From assembly GCF_002802965.1 (NCBI RefSeq), contig NZ_NXGA01000001.1:2486718-2516546 (forward strand): a DNA stretch of 29,829 bases, given 5' to 3'. Made by a program: the position numbers and the translations under genes. Positions 16,215 to 25,762 of this stretch are shown here, piece after piece. Source of the stretch: Sporolactobacillus pectinivorans. Its GTDB lineage: Bacteria > Bacillota > Bacilli > Bacillales > Sporolactobacillaceae. Every line of letters begins with the position of its first letter. The first letter of the stretch is position 1. The notes beneath the pieces are model-generated. The model was given only the letters and a program-made list of their open reading frames with translations, did not search any database and had not been told where the DNA came from.

Positions 16215-16598
16215 ATGTTGGGTTGGATATTTTTTATCGTATTACTTGCTGCATATTTGGGCTATACATTTGCGTCCAGATATTTTTTACGCAAATATCT
16301 CACAACATTAAGTGAGGCTGATTTCCGCGCCGGGTACAGGAAAGCGCAGCTGATTGATGTAAGGGAAGCTAATGAATTCAAGAGCGGCCATATTTTGGGG
16401 GCAAGAAACATTCCTCTGGAACAAATTAAAATGAGGAAAACAGAAATCCGTCATGATATGCCCATCTATCTGTACTGTTCAAACGGTTCCCGCAGTTCCC
16501 GGGCTGCCAGTGTTTTAAAGAAACTCGGTTATAAAAATCTATTCGATCTGCAGGGCGGTTTTAAAAAATGGGATGGAAGAGTTAAGTCAAGCAATTAA
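16215..16598 (+). CDS. yqhL: Membrane-anchored rhodanese-like protein YqhL
   Basis: This is a single-domain rhodanese (sulfurtransferase) of 127 aa with an N-terminal transmembrane helix (about 2-20). The domain has LIDVREANEFKSGHILGARNIPLEQI and the active-site loop CSNGSRS with Cys88, followed by LGYKNLFDLQGGFKKWDG. It probably carries persulfide sulfur near the membrane; the acceptor is unknown. GGGGGG lies 8 nt before the ATG. In B. subtilis yqhL is followed by lipM; here no lipM is present between gcvPB and mntR. Confidence 0.92.
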   Translation: MLGWIFFIVLLAAYLGYTFASRYFLRKYLTTLSEADFRAGYRKAQLIDVREANEFKSGHILGARNIPLEQIKMRKTEIRHDMPIYLYCSNGSRSSRAASVLKKLGYKNLFDLQGGFKKWDGRVKSSN

Positions 16599-16646
16599 AT
16601 AGAAGGGTTATAAGCCCGGTTCGAACTCATCTCTGCAATTGCCATA

Positions 16647-16685
16647 AAAAGCGTACATCTCACACACGATGTACGCTTTTTATTT
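16647..16685. terminator. Bidirectional terminator between yqhL and gcvPB
   Basis: A 13-bp stem, with arms at 16647-16659 and 16668-16680 (core GCGTACATC / GATGTACGC), closes an 8-nt loop. It has T runs on the 3' side on both strands. It serves the convergent yqhL and gcv transcripts. Confidence 0.85.
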
Positions 16686-16719
16686 CTATATAGGATTAAG
16701 CTCATTGCAGAATAATAAA

Positions 16720-18195
16720 TCAGACTTGAACTGTATTTTTTTGATAGCGAAGGATCGGATGCCGCGCCGCGCGTGTTTCATCCAGACGTGCAATCACTGT
16801 TTTATGCGGAGCGTCCTGAACAATCTCAGGAGTTTTTTCCGCTTCATGGCTGATCTCGATCAGATGATCGGCAAAGGCATCCAGAGTTTCTTTTGATTCT
16901 GTCTCCGTCGGTTCAATCATCATTGCCTCATCAACAATCAAAGGAAAATAAATGGTCGGCGGATAATAGCCAAAATCAAGCAGCCGTTTTGCCATATCCA
17001 GTGTGCGTACACCCATTTTCTTCTGGCGGCTTCCTGACAGCACAAATTCATGTTTGCAGAACTTATGAAATGGTGTTTCGAAATCTTTGGAAAGCCTCTT
17101 CAACAAGTAATTAGCATTAAGTACAGCGTCCCTGGAAACTTGGTTAAGGCCTTCTGCACCCATTGAGCGAATATATGCATAAGCTCGTACGTTGATTCCA
17201 AAATTTCCATAGAAAGCTTTAACCCGGCCAATCGATAGCGGCCGATCATCATCGAAGCCGTATGTTCCATCTTCTTTTTTTATGATCAGGGGTTTCGGCA
17301 AAAACGGAGCCAGTTCTTCCTTAACACCAACCGGTCCGGAACCTGGTCCCCCACCACCGTGCGGGCCGGTAAACGTTTTGTGCAGATTCAGGTGCACGAC
17401 GTCATAGCCCATATCGCCCGGTCGGGTGATGCCCATGATGGCATTCATATTAGCCCCGTCATAATAAACTTTTCCACCGGCTGCGTGCACGATTCGTGCA
17501 ATATCCTGAATATGGGTTTCAAAAAGCCCAAGAGTGTTCGGATTGGTCAGCATCAGTGCAGCAGTATGTTCATCCGCCACATGTTTCAGGTCTTCAAGGT
17601 CAACCAGGCCGTTTTCATCAGACTTTACAGTCACTGCCTCAAAGCCAGCCACGGAAGCAGAAGCAGGATTCGTACCATGCGCAGTATCCGGGATAATGAC
17701 TTTGGTCCGCTTTAAATCATGGTTTGCTTCATGGAATGCGCGGATGATCATCAAACCTGTCCACTCACCATGCGCTCCCGCTGCAGGCTGAAGCGTGATC
17801 GCGTCCATTCCCGTAACCGCCTCAAGATTGGTCTGCAGACGATACAACAATTCGAGTGCTCCCTGCACCGTTGCTTCATCCTGATACGGATGAATTTTTG
17901 TAAAACCGTCCAGACGGGCAACGACTTCATTAATTTTAGGATTATATTTCATCGTACATGATCCCAGCGGATAGAATCCGTTGTCAACACCAAAATTCCG
18001 TTTCGACAGGGCCATGTAATGGCGAATGAGCTGAAGTTCCGATACCTCAGGGAATTCAGGTTCATTTTTTCTAAGGTACTCATCAGGAACCATACTGTCA
18101 AGAGGCATTTCAGGGATATCAAGTTCAGGAAGGCTGAATGCAATTCTCCCTTTCTTTGACTCCTCAAAAATCAGTGGCTGATTTTGATCAGGCAT
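16720..18195 (-). CDS. gcvPB: Glycine dehydrogenase (decarboxylating) subunit 2
   Basis: This is the C-terminal half of the split P-protein. It carries the PLP that decarboxylates glycine and passes the aminomethyl group to lipoylated GcvH. The 491-aa protein has [44 protein letters not shown] and the PLP lysine Lys273 in [24 protein letters not shown] at 18195 follows AGGAGGG with good spacing and overlaps the gcvPA stop by 8 nt, so the two subunits are translationally coupled. GcvH is not in the window. Confidence 0.97.
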   Translation of the reverse strand: MPDQNQPLIFEESKKGRIAFSLPELDIPEMPLDSMVPDEYLRKNEPEFPEVSELQLIRHYMALSKRNFGVDNGFYPLGSCTMKYNPKINEVVARLDGFTKIHPYQDEATVQGALELLYRLQTNLEAVTGMDAITLQPAAGAHGEWTGLMIIRAFHEANHDLKRTKVIIPDTAHGTNPASASVAGFEAVTVKSDENGLVDLEDLKHVADEHTAALMLTNPNTLGLFETHIQDIARIVHAAGGKVYYDGANMNAIMGITRPGDMGYDVVHLNLHKTFTGPHGGGGPGSGPVGVKEELAPFLPKPLIIKKEDGTYGFDDDRPLSIGRVKAFYGNFGINVRAYAYIRSMGAEGLNQVSRDAVLNANYLLKRLSKDFETPFHKFCKHEFVLSGSRQKKMGVRTLDMAKRLLDFGYYPPTIYFPLIVDEAMMIEPTETESKETLDAFADHLIEISHEAEKTPEIVQDAPHKTVIARLDETRAARHPILRYQKNTVQV

Positions 18196-19543
18196 TGACA
18201 ATCCCTCCTAATACTTCAGTAAATTGATCAATTTCAGCTTTCGTCCGCATTTCTGTGACAGCAATAAGCATTTTATTTTCCAGATCTGCTGAACCACGTT
18301 CCAAATCAAAGCCGCCGATTATCCCTTTCTTCAGCAGTTCCTGATTGATCTCTTTGACGGGTCTTCCACAGTCAACTATAAATTCATTGAAAAAAGGTCC
18401 TTCAGTTTCTATTCTGATTCCCACACGCTTTAATTTTTCAGCAGTGTAGTGCGCTTTTTGAAGATTCTGCTCAGCAACCTCCTGGATACCCTTCTTACCA
18501 AATGCGACCATTGCTACTGATGAAGCCAATGCATTCAGGGCTTGATTGGAACATATATTGGAGGTTGCCTTGTCACGACGAATATGTTGCTCACGCGCCT
18601 GAAGGGTCAGCACATAGCCGCGTTGTCCTTTTTCATCGACCGTTTCACCGACCAGCCTTCCCGGAATCTTTCGAATCAGTTTTTTGGTCACCGCGAAATA
18701 GCCGCAATGCGGTCCACCGAAGGATTCCGAAATGCCAAGCGGCTGACAGTCTCCGACAACGATGTCCGCACCGAATGCTCCGGGTGGGGTAAGCAGACCC
18801 AAGGCAATTGGATTGCTGGAAACAATAAGATGTGTGTTTTTAACCTGATGAACACTCGCTTCAATTTCCTTTAGTGGCTCAATAAGGCCGTAAAAATTAG
18901 GATACTGGACGATGACACATGCTGTTTCTTCATCCAGCTCTTTTTTAAGTTCATGAAGATCAGTCATCCCATGTTCTGCCGGAATAGTGACGACCTCAAA
19001 ATGGCGGCCATGCGCGTAAGTGTTGAGGACTTCCCTATATTCAGGGTGCACAGTTTCCGAGACGATGATCTTCGAATGTTTTGTCGATCCGCCGGAAAGA
19101 AGCGCCGCTTCCGCAAGTGCCGTTGATCCGTCGTACATCGATGAATTAGCCGCGTCCATGCCCGTCAATTCGCAGATCAGCGTCTGAAATTCAAAAATTG
19201 CCTGAAGTTCGCCTTGCGAAACTTCAGCCTGATAGGGAGTGTACGCTGTATAGAACTCTCCTCGCGAAATCACGCTGTCGACGACGGCCGGAATAAAATG
19301 ATCATATACTCCCGCTCCGAGAAATGATGGAAACCGGCCGGCACTGATGTTTTTTTCAGCCAGCCCGGTCAGAAATCTCAAGAGTTCAGGCTCTGACAGA
19401 GCTTTTTCAACATTAAGCCTCCCCTTATAGCGGATCTCATCAGGAACATCCGAGAAAAGTTCTTCTTCATCTGCCACACCAATTGTTTTCAGCATGTTCT
19501 TCCGATCGTCTTCCGTGACCGGTAGGTATCGAGACCTTGGCAT
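18188..19543 (-). CDS. gcvPA: Glycine dehydrogenase (decarboxylating) subunit 1
   Basis: This is the N-terminal half of the split glycine decarboxylase P-protein, which pairs with GcvPB. The 451-aa protein has [42 protein letters not shown], the conserved [11 protein letters not shown] and GPHCGYFAV / RIPGRLVG. It has the PLP-transferase fold but lacks the PLP lysine, which is in GcvPB. GAGGAGG precedes the ATG, 14 nt after gcvT. Expression follows the upstream glycine riboswitch. Confidence 0.97.
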   Translation of the reverse strand: MPRSRYLPVTEDDRKNMLKTIGVADEEELFSDVPDEIRYKGRLNVEKALSEPELLRFLTGLAEKNISAGRFPSFLGAGVYDHFIPAVVDSVISRGEFYTAYTPYQAEVSQGELQAIFEFQTLICELTGMDAANSSMYDGSTALAEAALLSGGSTKHSKIIVSETVHPEYREVLNTYAHGRHFEVVTIPAEHGMTDLHELKKELDEETACVIVQYPNFYGLIEPLKEIEASVHQVKNTHLIVSSNPIALGLLTPPGAFGADIVVGDCQPLGISESFGGPHCGYFAVTKKLIRKIPGRLVGETVDEKGQRGYVLTLQAREQHIRRDKATSNICSNQALNALASSVAMVAFGKKGIQEVAEQNLQKAHYTAEKLKRVGIRIETEGPFFNEFIVDCGRPVKEINQELLKKGIIGGFDLERGSADLENKMLIAVTEMRTKAEIDQFTEVLGGIVNA

Positions 19544-19557
19544 CTTTATTTTCCTCC

Positions 19558-20655
19558 TCAGCTTCTTTTATAAAAAGGGGTCTTGACAACTTTTGCCTTT
19601 TTCCGTTTTCCACGGATATCTATCTCAAGGGCTGTTCCAATTGAGGTATATTTTGCATCAATCAGAGCCAGCCCTAGATTCTTTCCCAGTGTCGGTGACT
19701 GAGTTCCTGTAGTAATTTCTCCGATTTTGTTTTCACCATCGTAAACCGCGTAATGGGTACGCGGTATTGCCCGGTCAATCATTTCAACGCCAATAATTTT
19801 CCTGGACAGGCCTTTATTTTTTTGGTTGATGAGGGCAGATTTACCGATAAAATCCACATCCTTTTTTGTTTTAACAGCAAAACCAATCCCTGCTTCAAGA
19901 GGCGAGATTGTGGCGCTCAGCTCCTGCCCGTAAAGCGGCAGCCGCGCTTCAAATCTTAGCGTGTCACGCGCACCCAGCCCACAAGGCATCAGCCCCTCTT
20001 TTTCACCGGATTGCAGCAATTTATGCCAAAGGTGTTCAGCACTGTCCCACGGGCAATAAATTTCAAAGCCTTGTTCACCTGTGTAGCCCGTTCTTGAAAT
20101 AAGAACCGGAATGGCATCAAGCAGGACATTTTCTTCAAATTTGAAATGGCTGATCGTGTTTAGTTGAAATTCTGTTATCTTTTGAACCACAGATTCTGCC
20201 AAAGGTCCCTGTACCGCTAGCAGTGCAATTTGATCCGATTCATTTTCCAGTGTGCCCTCTCCATTAAGGTGGGATTGTAGCCATTCAAAATCTTTATCAA
20301 TATTTGCCGCGTTAACGACCAGCATGAAGGATGAATCAGTGAGCCGATAGATCATCAGATCATCTACCGTGCCGCCATCTTCATAACACATGGCTGTGTA
20401 CAAGGCATCCCCCGGATTTGCTTTTGAAACATCATTTGTAACCATCCGCTGCAAAAAATCCTCGGCATGAGCACCTTCCAGCCGAAATTCACCCATATGG
20501 GACACATCAAATATGCCCGCCGCATGCCTAACCGCATGGTGTTCCTTCCCGATCCCGGAAATCTGGACAGGGAGTAAATAGCCACCAAAATCGATCAGTC
20601 TGGCATCGATTTTCTTATAAGTTTCGTAAAGCGGTGTTGTTTTCAAACCAGACAT
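19558..20655 (-). CDS. gcvT: Aminomethyltransferase (glycine cleavage T-protein)
   Basis: GcvT takes the aminomethyl group from lipoyl-GcvH, releases ammonia and forms 5,10-methylene-THF. The 365-aa protein has the N-terminus [28 protein letters not shown], then [49 protein letters not shown] and the folate-site region GFAVK. ATG at 20655 has GGAGGG about 10 nt upstream and agrees with the family length (362 in B. subtilis). An in-frame upstream extension would run into the leader. It heads the gcvT-gcvPA-gcvPB operon. Confidence 0.97.
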   Translation of the reverse strand: MSGLKTTPLYETYKKIDARLIDFGGYLLPVQISGIGKEHHAVRHAAGIFDVSHMGEFRLEGAHAEDFLQRMVTNDVSKANPGDALYTAMCYEDGGTVDDLMIYRLTDSSFMLVVNAANIDKDFEWLQSHLNGEGTLENESDQIALLAVQGPLAESVVQKITEFQLNTISHFKFEENVLLDAIPVLISRTGYTGEQGFEIYCPWDSAEHLWHKLLQSGEKEGLMPCGLGARDTLRFEARLPLYGQELSATISPLEAGIGFAVKTKKDVDFIGKSALINQKNKGLSRKIIGVEMIDRAIPRTHYAVYDGENKIGEITTGTQSPTLGKNLGLALIDAKYTSIGTALEIDIRGKRKKAKVVKTPFYKRS

Positions 20656-20721
20656 TTTCCACAGACCCTCCCAAACTGAAATGATTTGCACTTAATGAGC
20701 GATGAAATAAATAAAGAAATT

Positions 20722-20759
20722 AGGACAGGGGAAAACACAGATGTGTTTTCCCCTGTCCT
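20722..20759 (-). terminator. Riboswitch-controlled terminator before gcvT
   Basis: Two perfectly complementary 18-base arms (20722-20739 and 20742-20759) form a very long hairpin followed by a T-rich stretch. The upstream arm contains GGACAGGGG, part of which also forms the 3' strand of P1 in the second glycine aptamer. Folding of the aptamer and of this terminator therefore exclude each other. Confidence 0.85.
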
Positions 20760-20914
20760 TAAACCTGAAAGTTTATCGCTTCAGTAAGCGGTATCCCCTT
20801 TGGTGGCTGCTCCAGCACTCTCCAGAGGTGCGTCTGTCATGAGTCTTTTTGCCTGAGAGATTCACTATTGTTTGCTCCTTCGGCGTCGCATGATTGCGTT
20901 CTCTCCCCATGACA
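20735..20914 (-). ncRNA. Tandem glycine riboswitch
   Basis: Two glycine aptamers lie in series upstream of gcvT on the minus strand. Aptamer I spans about 20914-20835. Its P1 pairs TGTCATG (20914-20908) with CATGACA (20841-20835), and it contains GGGGAGAG, GCCGAAGGAGCAA and ATCTCTCAGGCAAAAAGAC. Aptamer II spans about 20830-20745, with CTGGAGAG, CACCAAAGGGG and ACTTTCAGGTTTAAGGACAG; its P1 5' strand CCTCTG pairs with CAGGGG. In Bacillus such switches bind glycine and turn gcvT-gcvPA-gcvPB on by preventing termination, and the layout here fits that. Confidence 0.93.
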
Positions 20915-20974
20915 TCATCCGCAAAACATTCAATTGTTGTTTATCCCATGCCGATACTGCACATACTAACAAAT

Positions 20975-21003
20975 ATTATCCTACCATTTAAAACCACTGA
21001 AAA
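20975..21003 (-). promoter_or_regulatory. Candidate promoter of the gcv operon
   Basis: On the minus strand TTTTCA (21003-20998) and GATAAT (20980-20975) are 17 bases apart. The start near 20968 is about 55 nt before aptamer I. It faces away from yqhH, whose promoter must lie in the same short interval. Confidence 0.4.
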
Positions 21004-21049
21004 GCAATGGTCTTGTTCACAAAATTTTAACAAACAATGGGTGTCTGAT

Positions 21050-22726
21050 ATGGAACCAATGATTTTGTTTGACCGTTCATGGCAGGAAGATTTTATCAAA
21101 AAAATTGCCGATGACGGGCCGTGGGGAAAACCCGATATGTTTAATCTGGCCTATCAGGCGGAACGCGCACGCGTCATCCCTTCCTTTCACGGTCTGATCG
21201 CACCGGCGATGCTGCCACAGCTCAAGCTTCATACTCACCAGATCGAAACGGCAAGGACAGTGATTGAAGAGATGCATGGCAAAGCTATTCTTGCAGATGA
21301 AGTGGGACTGGGAAAAACCATAGAAGCAGGACTGATTATTAAAGAATACATGATTCGCGGACTGGCAAAAAAAATACTCATCCTTGTACCTGCTTCGCTT
21401 GTGCTTCAATGGGTGGCTGAACTGAACTCGAAATTTTCCATTCCCGCTGTTGCCCAGCGAAAATCCTACGTGTGGAGTCAATGTGACGTCGTTGTTTCTT
21501 CGATCGACACAGCCAAACGCGAACCGCACCGAAGTCTTGTCCTTGAGCAAAATTACGATTTTGTCATTATTGACGAAGCCCACAAATTGAAAAATTATCG
21601 AACGAAAAACTACCGATTTGTCCAGCTGCTCAAGAAAAAGTTTTGTCTACTGCTTACAGCGACACCGATACAGAACAAGCTAAACGAAATTTTTTACCTT
21701 GTATCCCTGCTTAAGCCCGGCTACCTGGGAAATGAAGAAAATTTTTCAAAAACTTATAAATCCGGAAACCAGTCCGTCAGAAATGAAGGAAAGTTGAAAG
21801 AACTAGTCAATCAGCTGATGGTTCGCAACCGCCGTGAAGATACCGGGCTTAACTGGCCGAAAAGGATTGTCTCATCGATCGATATTTCATTTTCCAACGA
21901 AGAACAAGCCTTTTACCGTTCACTTGCCAGACTAAAGGAATCTGGTATCATTCAGGGTTTTTCTCTGCTGACTCTCCAGAGAGAAGCATGCAGCAGCCGC
22001 GAAGCAGCCTTTGTGACGCTTAGCAAAATTTATCGTAAATCAGTTGAGCCGTCTTTCAACCAACTCTGGACCGGCATATTTGAAAAGTTAAACACGGTTC
22101 AAAGGAATTCAAAAGCCGAAAAGACTCTTGACCTAATCAAGAAAATTAATGATAAAGTAATTGTTTTTACAGAATATCGAGCAACGCAGCTTTATCTCCA
22201 ATGGTTTTTCAAGCAGCATGGCATCACTTCTGTTCCATACAGCGGGGGATTCAGAAGAGGAAAAAAAGACTGGATGCGCTCGCTTTTTCAGAGTCGGGTC
22301 CAAGTCCTAATAGCAACAGAAGCAGGTGGTGAAGGGATCAATCTTCAATTCGCCAGCCACCTGATCAATTACGATCTCCCGTGGAACCCAATGCGAATCG
22401 AGCAGCGGATCGGGCGTATTCACCGGCTCGGTCAGGAAAACGACGTGCACATCTATAATTTAGCGATTCGTAACACAGTTGAAGGCCATATTCTGAATCT
22501 GCTTTACAATAAAATTCACCTGTTTGAACAAGTCATTGGTGAACTCGATGAAATTTTAGCGAAAATTAATTTAAAAGACGTCGATAAGCAGGTCCGGCAG
22601 ATCTTTGAAGAGTCGGATTCAGAAGGCGAACTTCGAATCAAACTGGATAACTTGAGCTGTGTCATTAATTCTGAGAATAATCATCTTGGGGAAGGTGCTC
22701 ACAATGCAGCAAGCGGAGATTCTTGA
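21050..22726 (+). CDS. yqhH: SNF2-family DEAH helicase YqhH
   Basis: This is a Swi2/Snf2-type ATPase of 558 aa, the same size as B. subtilis YqhH (about 557). Motif I is LADEVGLGKT (81-90), motif II DEAH (175-178), motif III LLTATPIQNK (201-210), motif IV VIVFTEYRA (370-378), motif V TEAGGEGINLQ (423-433) and motif VI QRIGRIHRLGQ (452-462). The arrangement is RapA-like but lacks RapA's extra domains. These enzymes move along double-stranded DNA or remodel protein-DNA complexes; the target here is unknown. The start MEPMILFDRSW is chosen by family resemblance. The ribosome site is weak, and an in-frame extension to 20894 runs into the riboswitch region. It overlaps yqhG by 23 nt. Confidence 0.9.
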   Translation: MEPMILFDRSWQEDFIKKIADDGPWGKPDMFNLAYQAERARVIPSFHGLIAPAMLPQLKLHTHQIETARTVIEEMHGKAILADEVGLGKTIEAGLIIKEYMIRGLAKKILILVPASLVLQWVAELNSKFSIPAVAQRKSYVWSQCDVVVSSIDTAKREPHRSLVLEQNYDFVIIDEAHKLKNYRTKNYRFVQLLKKKFCLLLTATPIQNKLNEIFYLVSLLKPGYLGNEENFSKTYKSGNQSVRNEGKLKELVNQLMVRNRREDTGLNWPKRIVSSIDISFSNEEQAFYRSLARLKESGIIQGFSLLTLQREACSSREAAFVTLSKIYRKSVEPSFNQLWTGIFEKLNTVQRNSKAEKTLDLIKKINDKVIVFTEYRATQLYLQWFFKQHGITSVPYSGGFRRGKKDWMRSLFQSRVQVLIATEAGGEGINLQFASHLINYDLPWNPMRIEQRIGRIHRLGQENDVHIYNLAIRNTVEGHILNLLYNKIHLFEQVIGELDEILAKINLKDVDKQVRQIFEESDSEGELRIKLDNLSCVINSENNHLGEGAHNAASGDS

Positions 22727-23507
22727 CTTTCTGACGCGTTTTTTCAGCACATCCGGATGTACCTTGCTTCCGGCAGAAAACCGTGGTCAGGTGAAAGTCA
22801 AATTAAGTGAAGAAATGGATCAGCTTCTAATGAACCGGCCATTTTACTGGCATTACATCAAGCAAACCGGCGGTGTTCCCGAAACGGCCACCCTGCTGCT
22901 GAGAACGGATGAAAAGTCGGAAGACGGGGAGCTGATTTATTTCGGTTCCCCCCGCCTGCATCAAATTTTCGAAGCTACAAAAAAACTGGCTCCATTTGTT
23001 CGAATGTATCAGGAAACCGGAATCCACTCGTCTACCGCACTGGAACCATGGCTTTGCATTAACATGAAGATCAGCGAACAATGCGATTTAAAAAGGGATC
23101 GACTCTTTTCAGCCGGACTCCAGCTCATAAACGGCACATTAATTGAAGGTTTTCATGAAGTGCTTGCAAATCTTTCTTTAAGCCCGAAGGCACCCGACTA
23201 TTGCTATACACTTAGCCCTCTGATTACCGTTCAAAGTGGCATCAAGCGCATTGAAAAGCTGATTGAAACGGAGCTGCAGAATGAACCGACAGAATGGGCC
23301 GATGAAGCAGGAAGAAGATGGAACCGTGACCGGATGCTACTGGACTCTTTCTATGAACAGAAAGAGGAAAAACCGGAGACCTATTACATGGAAAAAGAAG
23401 CGCTTAAAGCTCAATATCAGCCGCACATTGCCATTCATTTAATCAATGCAGGGCTTTTCTATCTCCAATCTAAATCTTTTCTTCTCGGCACATCTACAGC
23501 CCGTTGA
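22704..23507 (+). CDS. yqhG: Uncharacterised YqhG family protein, partner of YqhH
   Basis: This 267-aa soluble protein belongs to a family known mainly from Bacillales and without a known function. Recognisable stretches are MQQAEILDFLTRFFSTSGC at the start, MNRPFYWHYIKQTGG (43-57), IYFGSPRLHQIF (78-89) and a charged C-terminal part. There is no signal peptide, membrane helix or catalytic motif that I recognise. ATG at 22704 has GGGGAAGG upstream. The 23-nt overlap with yqhH suggests coupled synthesis and perhaps a complex with the helicase. Its last 14 nt overlap the comGB 3' end on the opposite strand. Confidence 0.88.
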   Translation: MQQAEILDFLTRFFSTSGCTLLPAENRGQVKVKLSEEMDQLLMNRPFYWHYIKQTGGVPETATLLLRTDEKSEDGELIYFGSPRLHQIFEATKKLAPFVRMYQETGIHSSTALEPWLCINMKISEQCDLKRDRLFSAGLQLINGTLIEGFHEVLANLSLSPKAPDYCYTLSPLITVQSGIKRIEKLIETELQNEPTEWADEAGRRWNRDRMLLDSFYEQKEEKPETYYMEKEALKAQYQPHIAIHLINAGLFYLQSKSFLLGTSTAR

Positions 23508-24525
23508 TCATCTGAAAGACAGGCAAGAGAACGGATGCAAACAATCCAAGTACGAGCCCACCGATAATCAACAAAAGTACCGGCTGAAAGAAGGACAGCA
23601 GCGTGCGGATCTTCTCCTCCATCCTTGCCATGATCACTGCGCTGTACTTGTAAAGTGATTCACCCAATACGCTGTTAAGCTGTCCGTGATAAATCACCGT
23701 TGTAAGTTCTGGAAGATAGAAGGAAGAATCAGATACTGCCGTCTCGAAGTCTTCCCCTTCAAGCAGAGTTTGGTGAATACGCATTGCTTCAGATTTCAGA
23801 AATGCTGTCGTCCCATTTTCAGATAGCGTCGCGACAGCCTGCCGGATTGAAAGCCCCGAACACAGAAGATTCCCGATGTAGAAAGAAAAATGGTGCGTGA
23901 GATAGTAACGGATGTAATGGCCTGCGATCGGCAGACGAATGATCGTCTTTAATCGTTTTTCAATTGAAAATTTGCGAAAACGATAGATGGACGCAAGAAA
24001 TGCAATGACCATGATCAAAAAAAGGAATAAAAAAAGGGGAACATGATCCGCGACAAAGATTAAAATCTTTGTCGTCAGCGGAAGCTCGATGGAAAGTGAA
24101 GCATAAAGTCTGCTAAAGCTTGGAAGAAGAAAACGGCCAACGACAAAAACCATTAGACCAAGCATCCAGATCAATAGTAGCGGGTAGCGCAGCAAACGCG
24201 CGAGCTTTTCTTTATATTCTTCCCTTCTGAGCATCATCGTCCCCCCTTCTATCAGCCCCGAAGACAGTTTTCCGCCTGCTTCCGCAAAATAAATTGAGCT
24301 GCAGATCTCTCTTGGAAAACCCGAAAGCGATAACGCTTCAAATAGGGACGATCCGTTTTTCAACCGGACGAGCATTCTCTCAAGCTCACTGCGAATTTGC
24401 AATCGCTGAGTATAGAGCTGGAGGCGAATGGATAACCCCAATGGATAACCATCGCCGAGACATTCACCCAGGCGAATCAGAAATCCGGCCTGTTCTTTCT
24501 TAGTCCACTGTTTTAGGAAAGTCAA
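23494..24525 (-). CDS. comGB: Competence type IV pilus assembly platform protein ComGB
   Basis: ComGB is the polytopic GspF/PilC-like inner-membrane platform of the competence pseudopilus. The 343-aa protein has two GspF domains (roughly 10-130 and 210-330) and about three membrane helices (near 118-135, 155-182 and 315-340). GFPREICSSIYFAEAGGKLSSGL and the late LLSFFQPVLLLIIGGLVLGLFASVLLPVFQM are typical. TTG at 24525 is preferred, since the GTG at 24537 lies inside the ribosome site GGAGG. Its 5' end overlaps comGA. No comGC follows; instead the gene ends overlapping yqhG. Confidence 0.9.
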   Translation of the reverse strand: MTFLKQWTKKEQAGFLIRLGECLGDGYPLGLSIRLQLYTQRLQIRSELERMLVRLKNGSSLFEALSLSGFPREICSSIYFAEAGGKLSSGLIEGGTMMLRREEYKEKLARLLRYPLLLIWMLGLMVFVVGRFLLPSFSRLYASLSIELPLTTKILIFVADHVPLFLFLFLIMVIAFLASIYRFRKFSIEKRLKTIIRLPIAGHYIRYYLTHHFSFYIGNLLCSGLSIRQAVATLSENGTTAFLKSEAMRIHQTLLEGEDFETAVSDSSFYLPELTTVIYHGQLNSVLGESLYKYSAVIMARMEEKIRTLLSFFQPVLLLIIGGLVLGLFASVLLPVFQMINGL

Positions 24526-25594
24526 CCCGCGGTGCACCTCCCTTCAGAATCTCTTTTGCAATCCATCCGGCAGCGACCCCTTCTTCCAAATAATCATCGA
24601 TAGTTTTATACTGCGGACGCTGCGGCCTTCGTGTTTTTGAAGTAAGCAACTCGTAAAGCGGAAGGCCGGCCAGTATTTCAAAAATCCCGGTTCGCTTCGG
24701 GTGATGTCTGTTTTCACATTCGGGCGTGCAAACATTTCCACATTCAGGGCATTGAATGGTTACAAGGCGCTCGGCAATTACAGCGACTAACGTTTCTTTT
24801 AAATCAAAGCGGGGAATACCGAGTTCCACCAAACGCCGGATTGTCCCCGCTGCATCAAATGCATGCACCGTCGAAAGCACCAAATGTCCAGTTAAAGACG
24901 CTCTGACAGCGATTCTTGCTGTTTCTTCGTCGCGGATTTCACCAATCATCACAATATCCGGATCGTGGCGCAAGATCGCTTTGAATCCATCTGCATACGT
25001 AAAATTAGCTTTTTCATTGACTTCCATCTGAACGAACGCATCGTTTCTTTTTTCAATAGGGTCTTCAATTGTGATAATACGGGCGTGGTAGCGTTTCTGC
25101 AATGCAGACATTAATGTGTAGAGTGTTGTTGTCTTACCGGATCCGGTCGGACCGGAGACGAGGATTAAGCCGTTTTCATAATTCAAAAGTGATGACAGAC
25201 CATTTACAGCTTCTTTAAAAACAGACAGGTCATTGATGGAGAGGTTTTTGCTTTGGGGCAGTAATCGAATCACAAGGCTTTCGCGATAGGGTGTCGGTAA
25301 TGTGGACATCCGGAGAGAGAGGGTATCATGTTTTATCACCGTCATCATGGCACCACTTTGGGGAAGCCGGCGCTCGCCAATGTCCATCCCGGATAAAAAT
25401 TTAAAATGATTAACCATCCTTTCCGCATCGTCAGAAGCCATGATGGCCATTTCATACAAATACCCGTGAATTCTCAGCTCAATGAGTGTGTCCTGACGGC
25501 GCGGAATAAAATGGATGTCAGAAGCATCAGCACTGTAAGCGTGTGCCAGAAGCTCTCTGCTTCTTTTTCCGATTTGATTTGATCGTTCTTCCAA
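24500..25594 (-). CDS. comGA: Competence type IV pilus ATPase ComGA
   Basis: ComGA is the traffic ATPase that powers the transformation pseudopilus at the inner membrane face. The 364-aa protein has the N-terminal SADASDIHFIPRR domain, Walker A GPTGSGKTT (148-156), Walker B with DPDIVMIGEIRDEETA (211-226), a His box GHLVLSTVH (236-244) and a cysteine cluster (Cys282, 285, 289, 293) that could bind zinc. The start is TTG with AAGG 7 nt before it. A sequence of the ComK-box type AAAA-N5-TTTT lies about 170 bp upstream. It and comGB are intact, unlike the rest of the operon. Confidence 0.93.
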   Translation of the reverse strand: MEERSNQIGKRSRELLAHAYSADASDIHFIPRRQDTLIELRIHGYLYEMAIMASDDAERMVNHFKFLSGMDIGERRLPQSGAMMTVIKHDTLSLRMSTLPTPYRESLVIRLLPQSKNLSINDLSVFKEAVNGLSSLLNYENGLILVSGPTGSGKTTTLYTLMSALQKRYHARIITIEDPIEKRNDAFVQMEVNEKANFTYADGFKAILRHDPDIVMIGEIRDEETARIAVRASLTGHLVLSTVHAFDAAGTIRRLVELGIPRFDLKETLVAVIAERLVTIQCPECGNVCTPECENRHHPKRTGIFEILAGLPLYELLTSKTRRPQRPQYKTIDDYLEEGVAAGWIAKEILKGGAPRVDFPKTVD

Positions 25595-25762
25595 TCATTC
25601 ACCTTCTTTAATTATGATTAATAAACAGGTGTTCGAAAAATCCTGGATGAGCGTGGAGCCAAAAATCCGCGATGTAAGCAAAATCGCCCTGAACGATTCC
25701 CGGGGAAGGCTCTTACTACTATTTTTTCAAACATACTTAAATATATTTCGACGCCAAAGTGT

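Noticed and set aside
18502..18874. Two overlapping plus-strand frames within gcvPA
   Set aside because: They are shadows of a well-conserved coding gene, without ribosome sites or family features.
20894..21049. Upstream extension of yqhH to an ATG at 20894
   Set aside because: It would translate the complement of the riboswitch aptamer; family length and N-terminus support the start at 21050.
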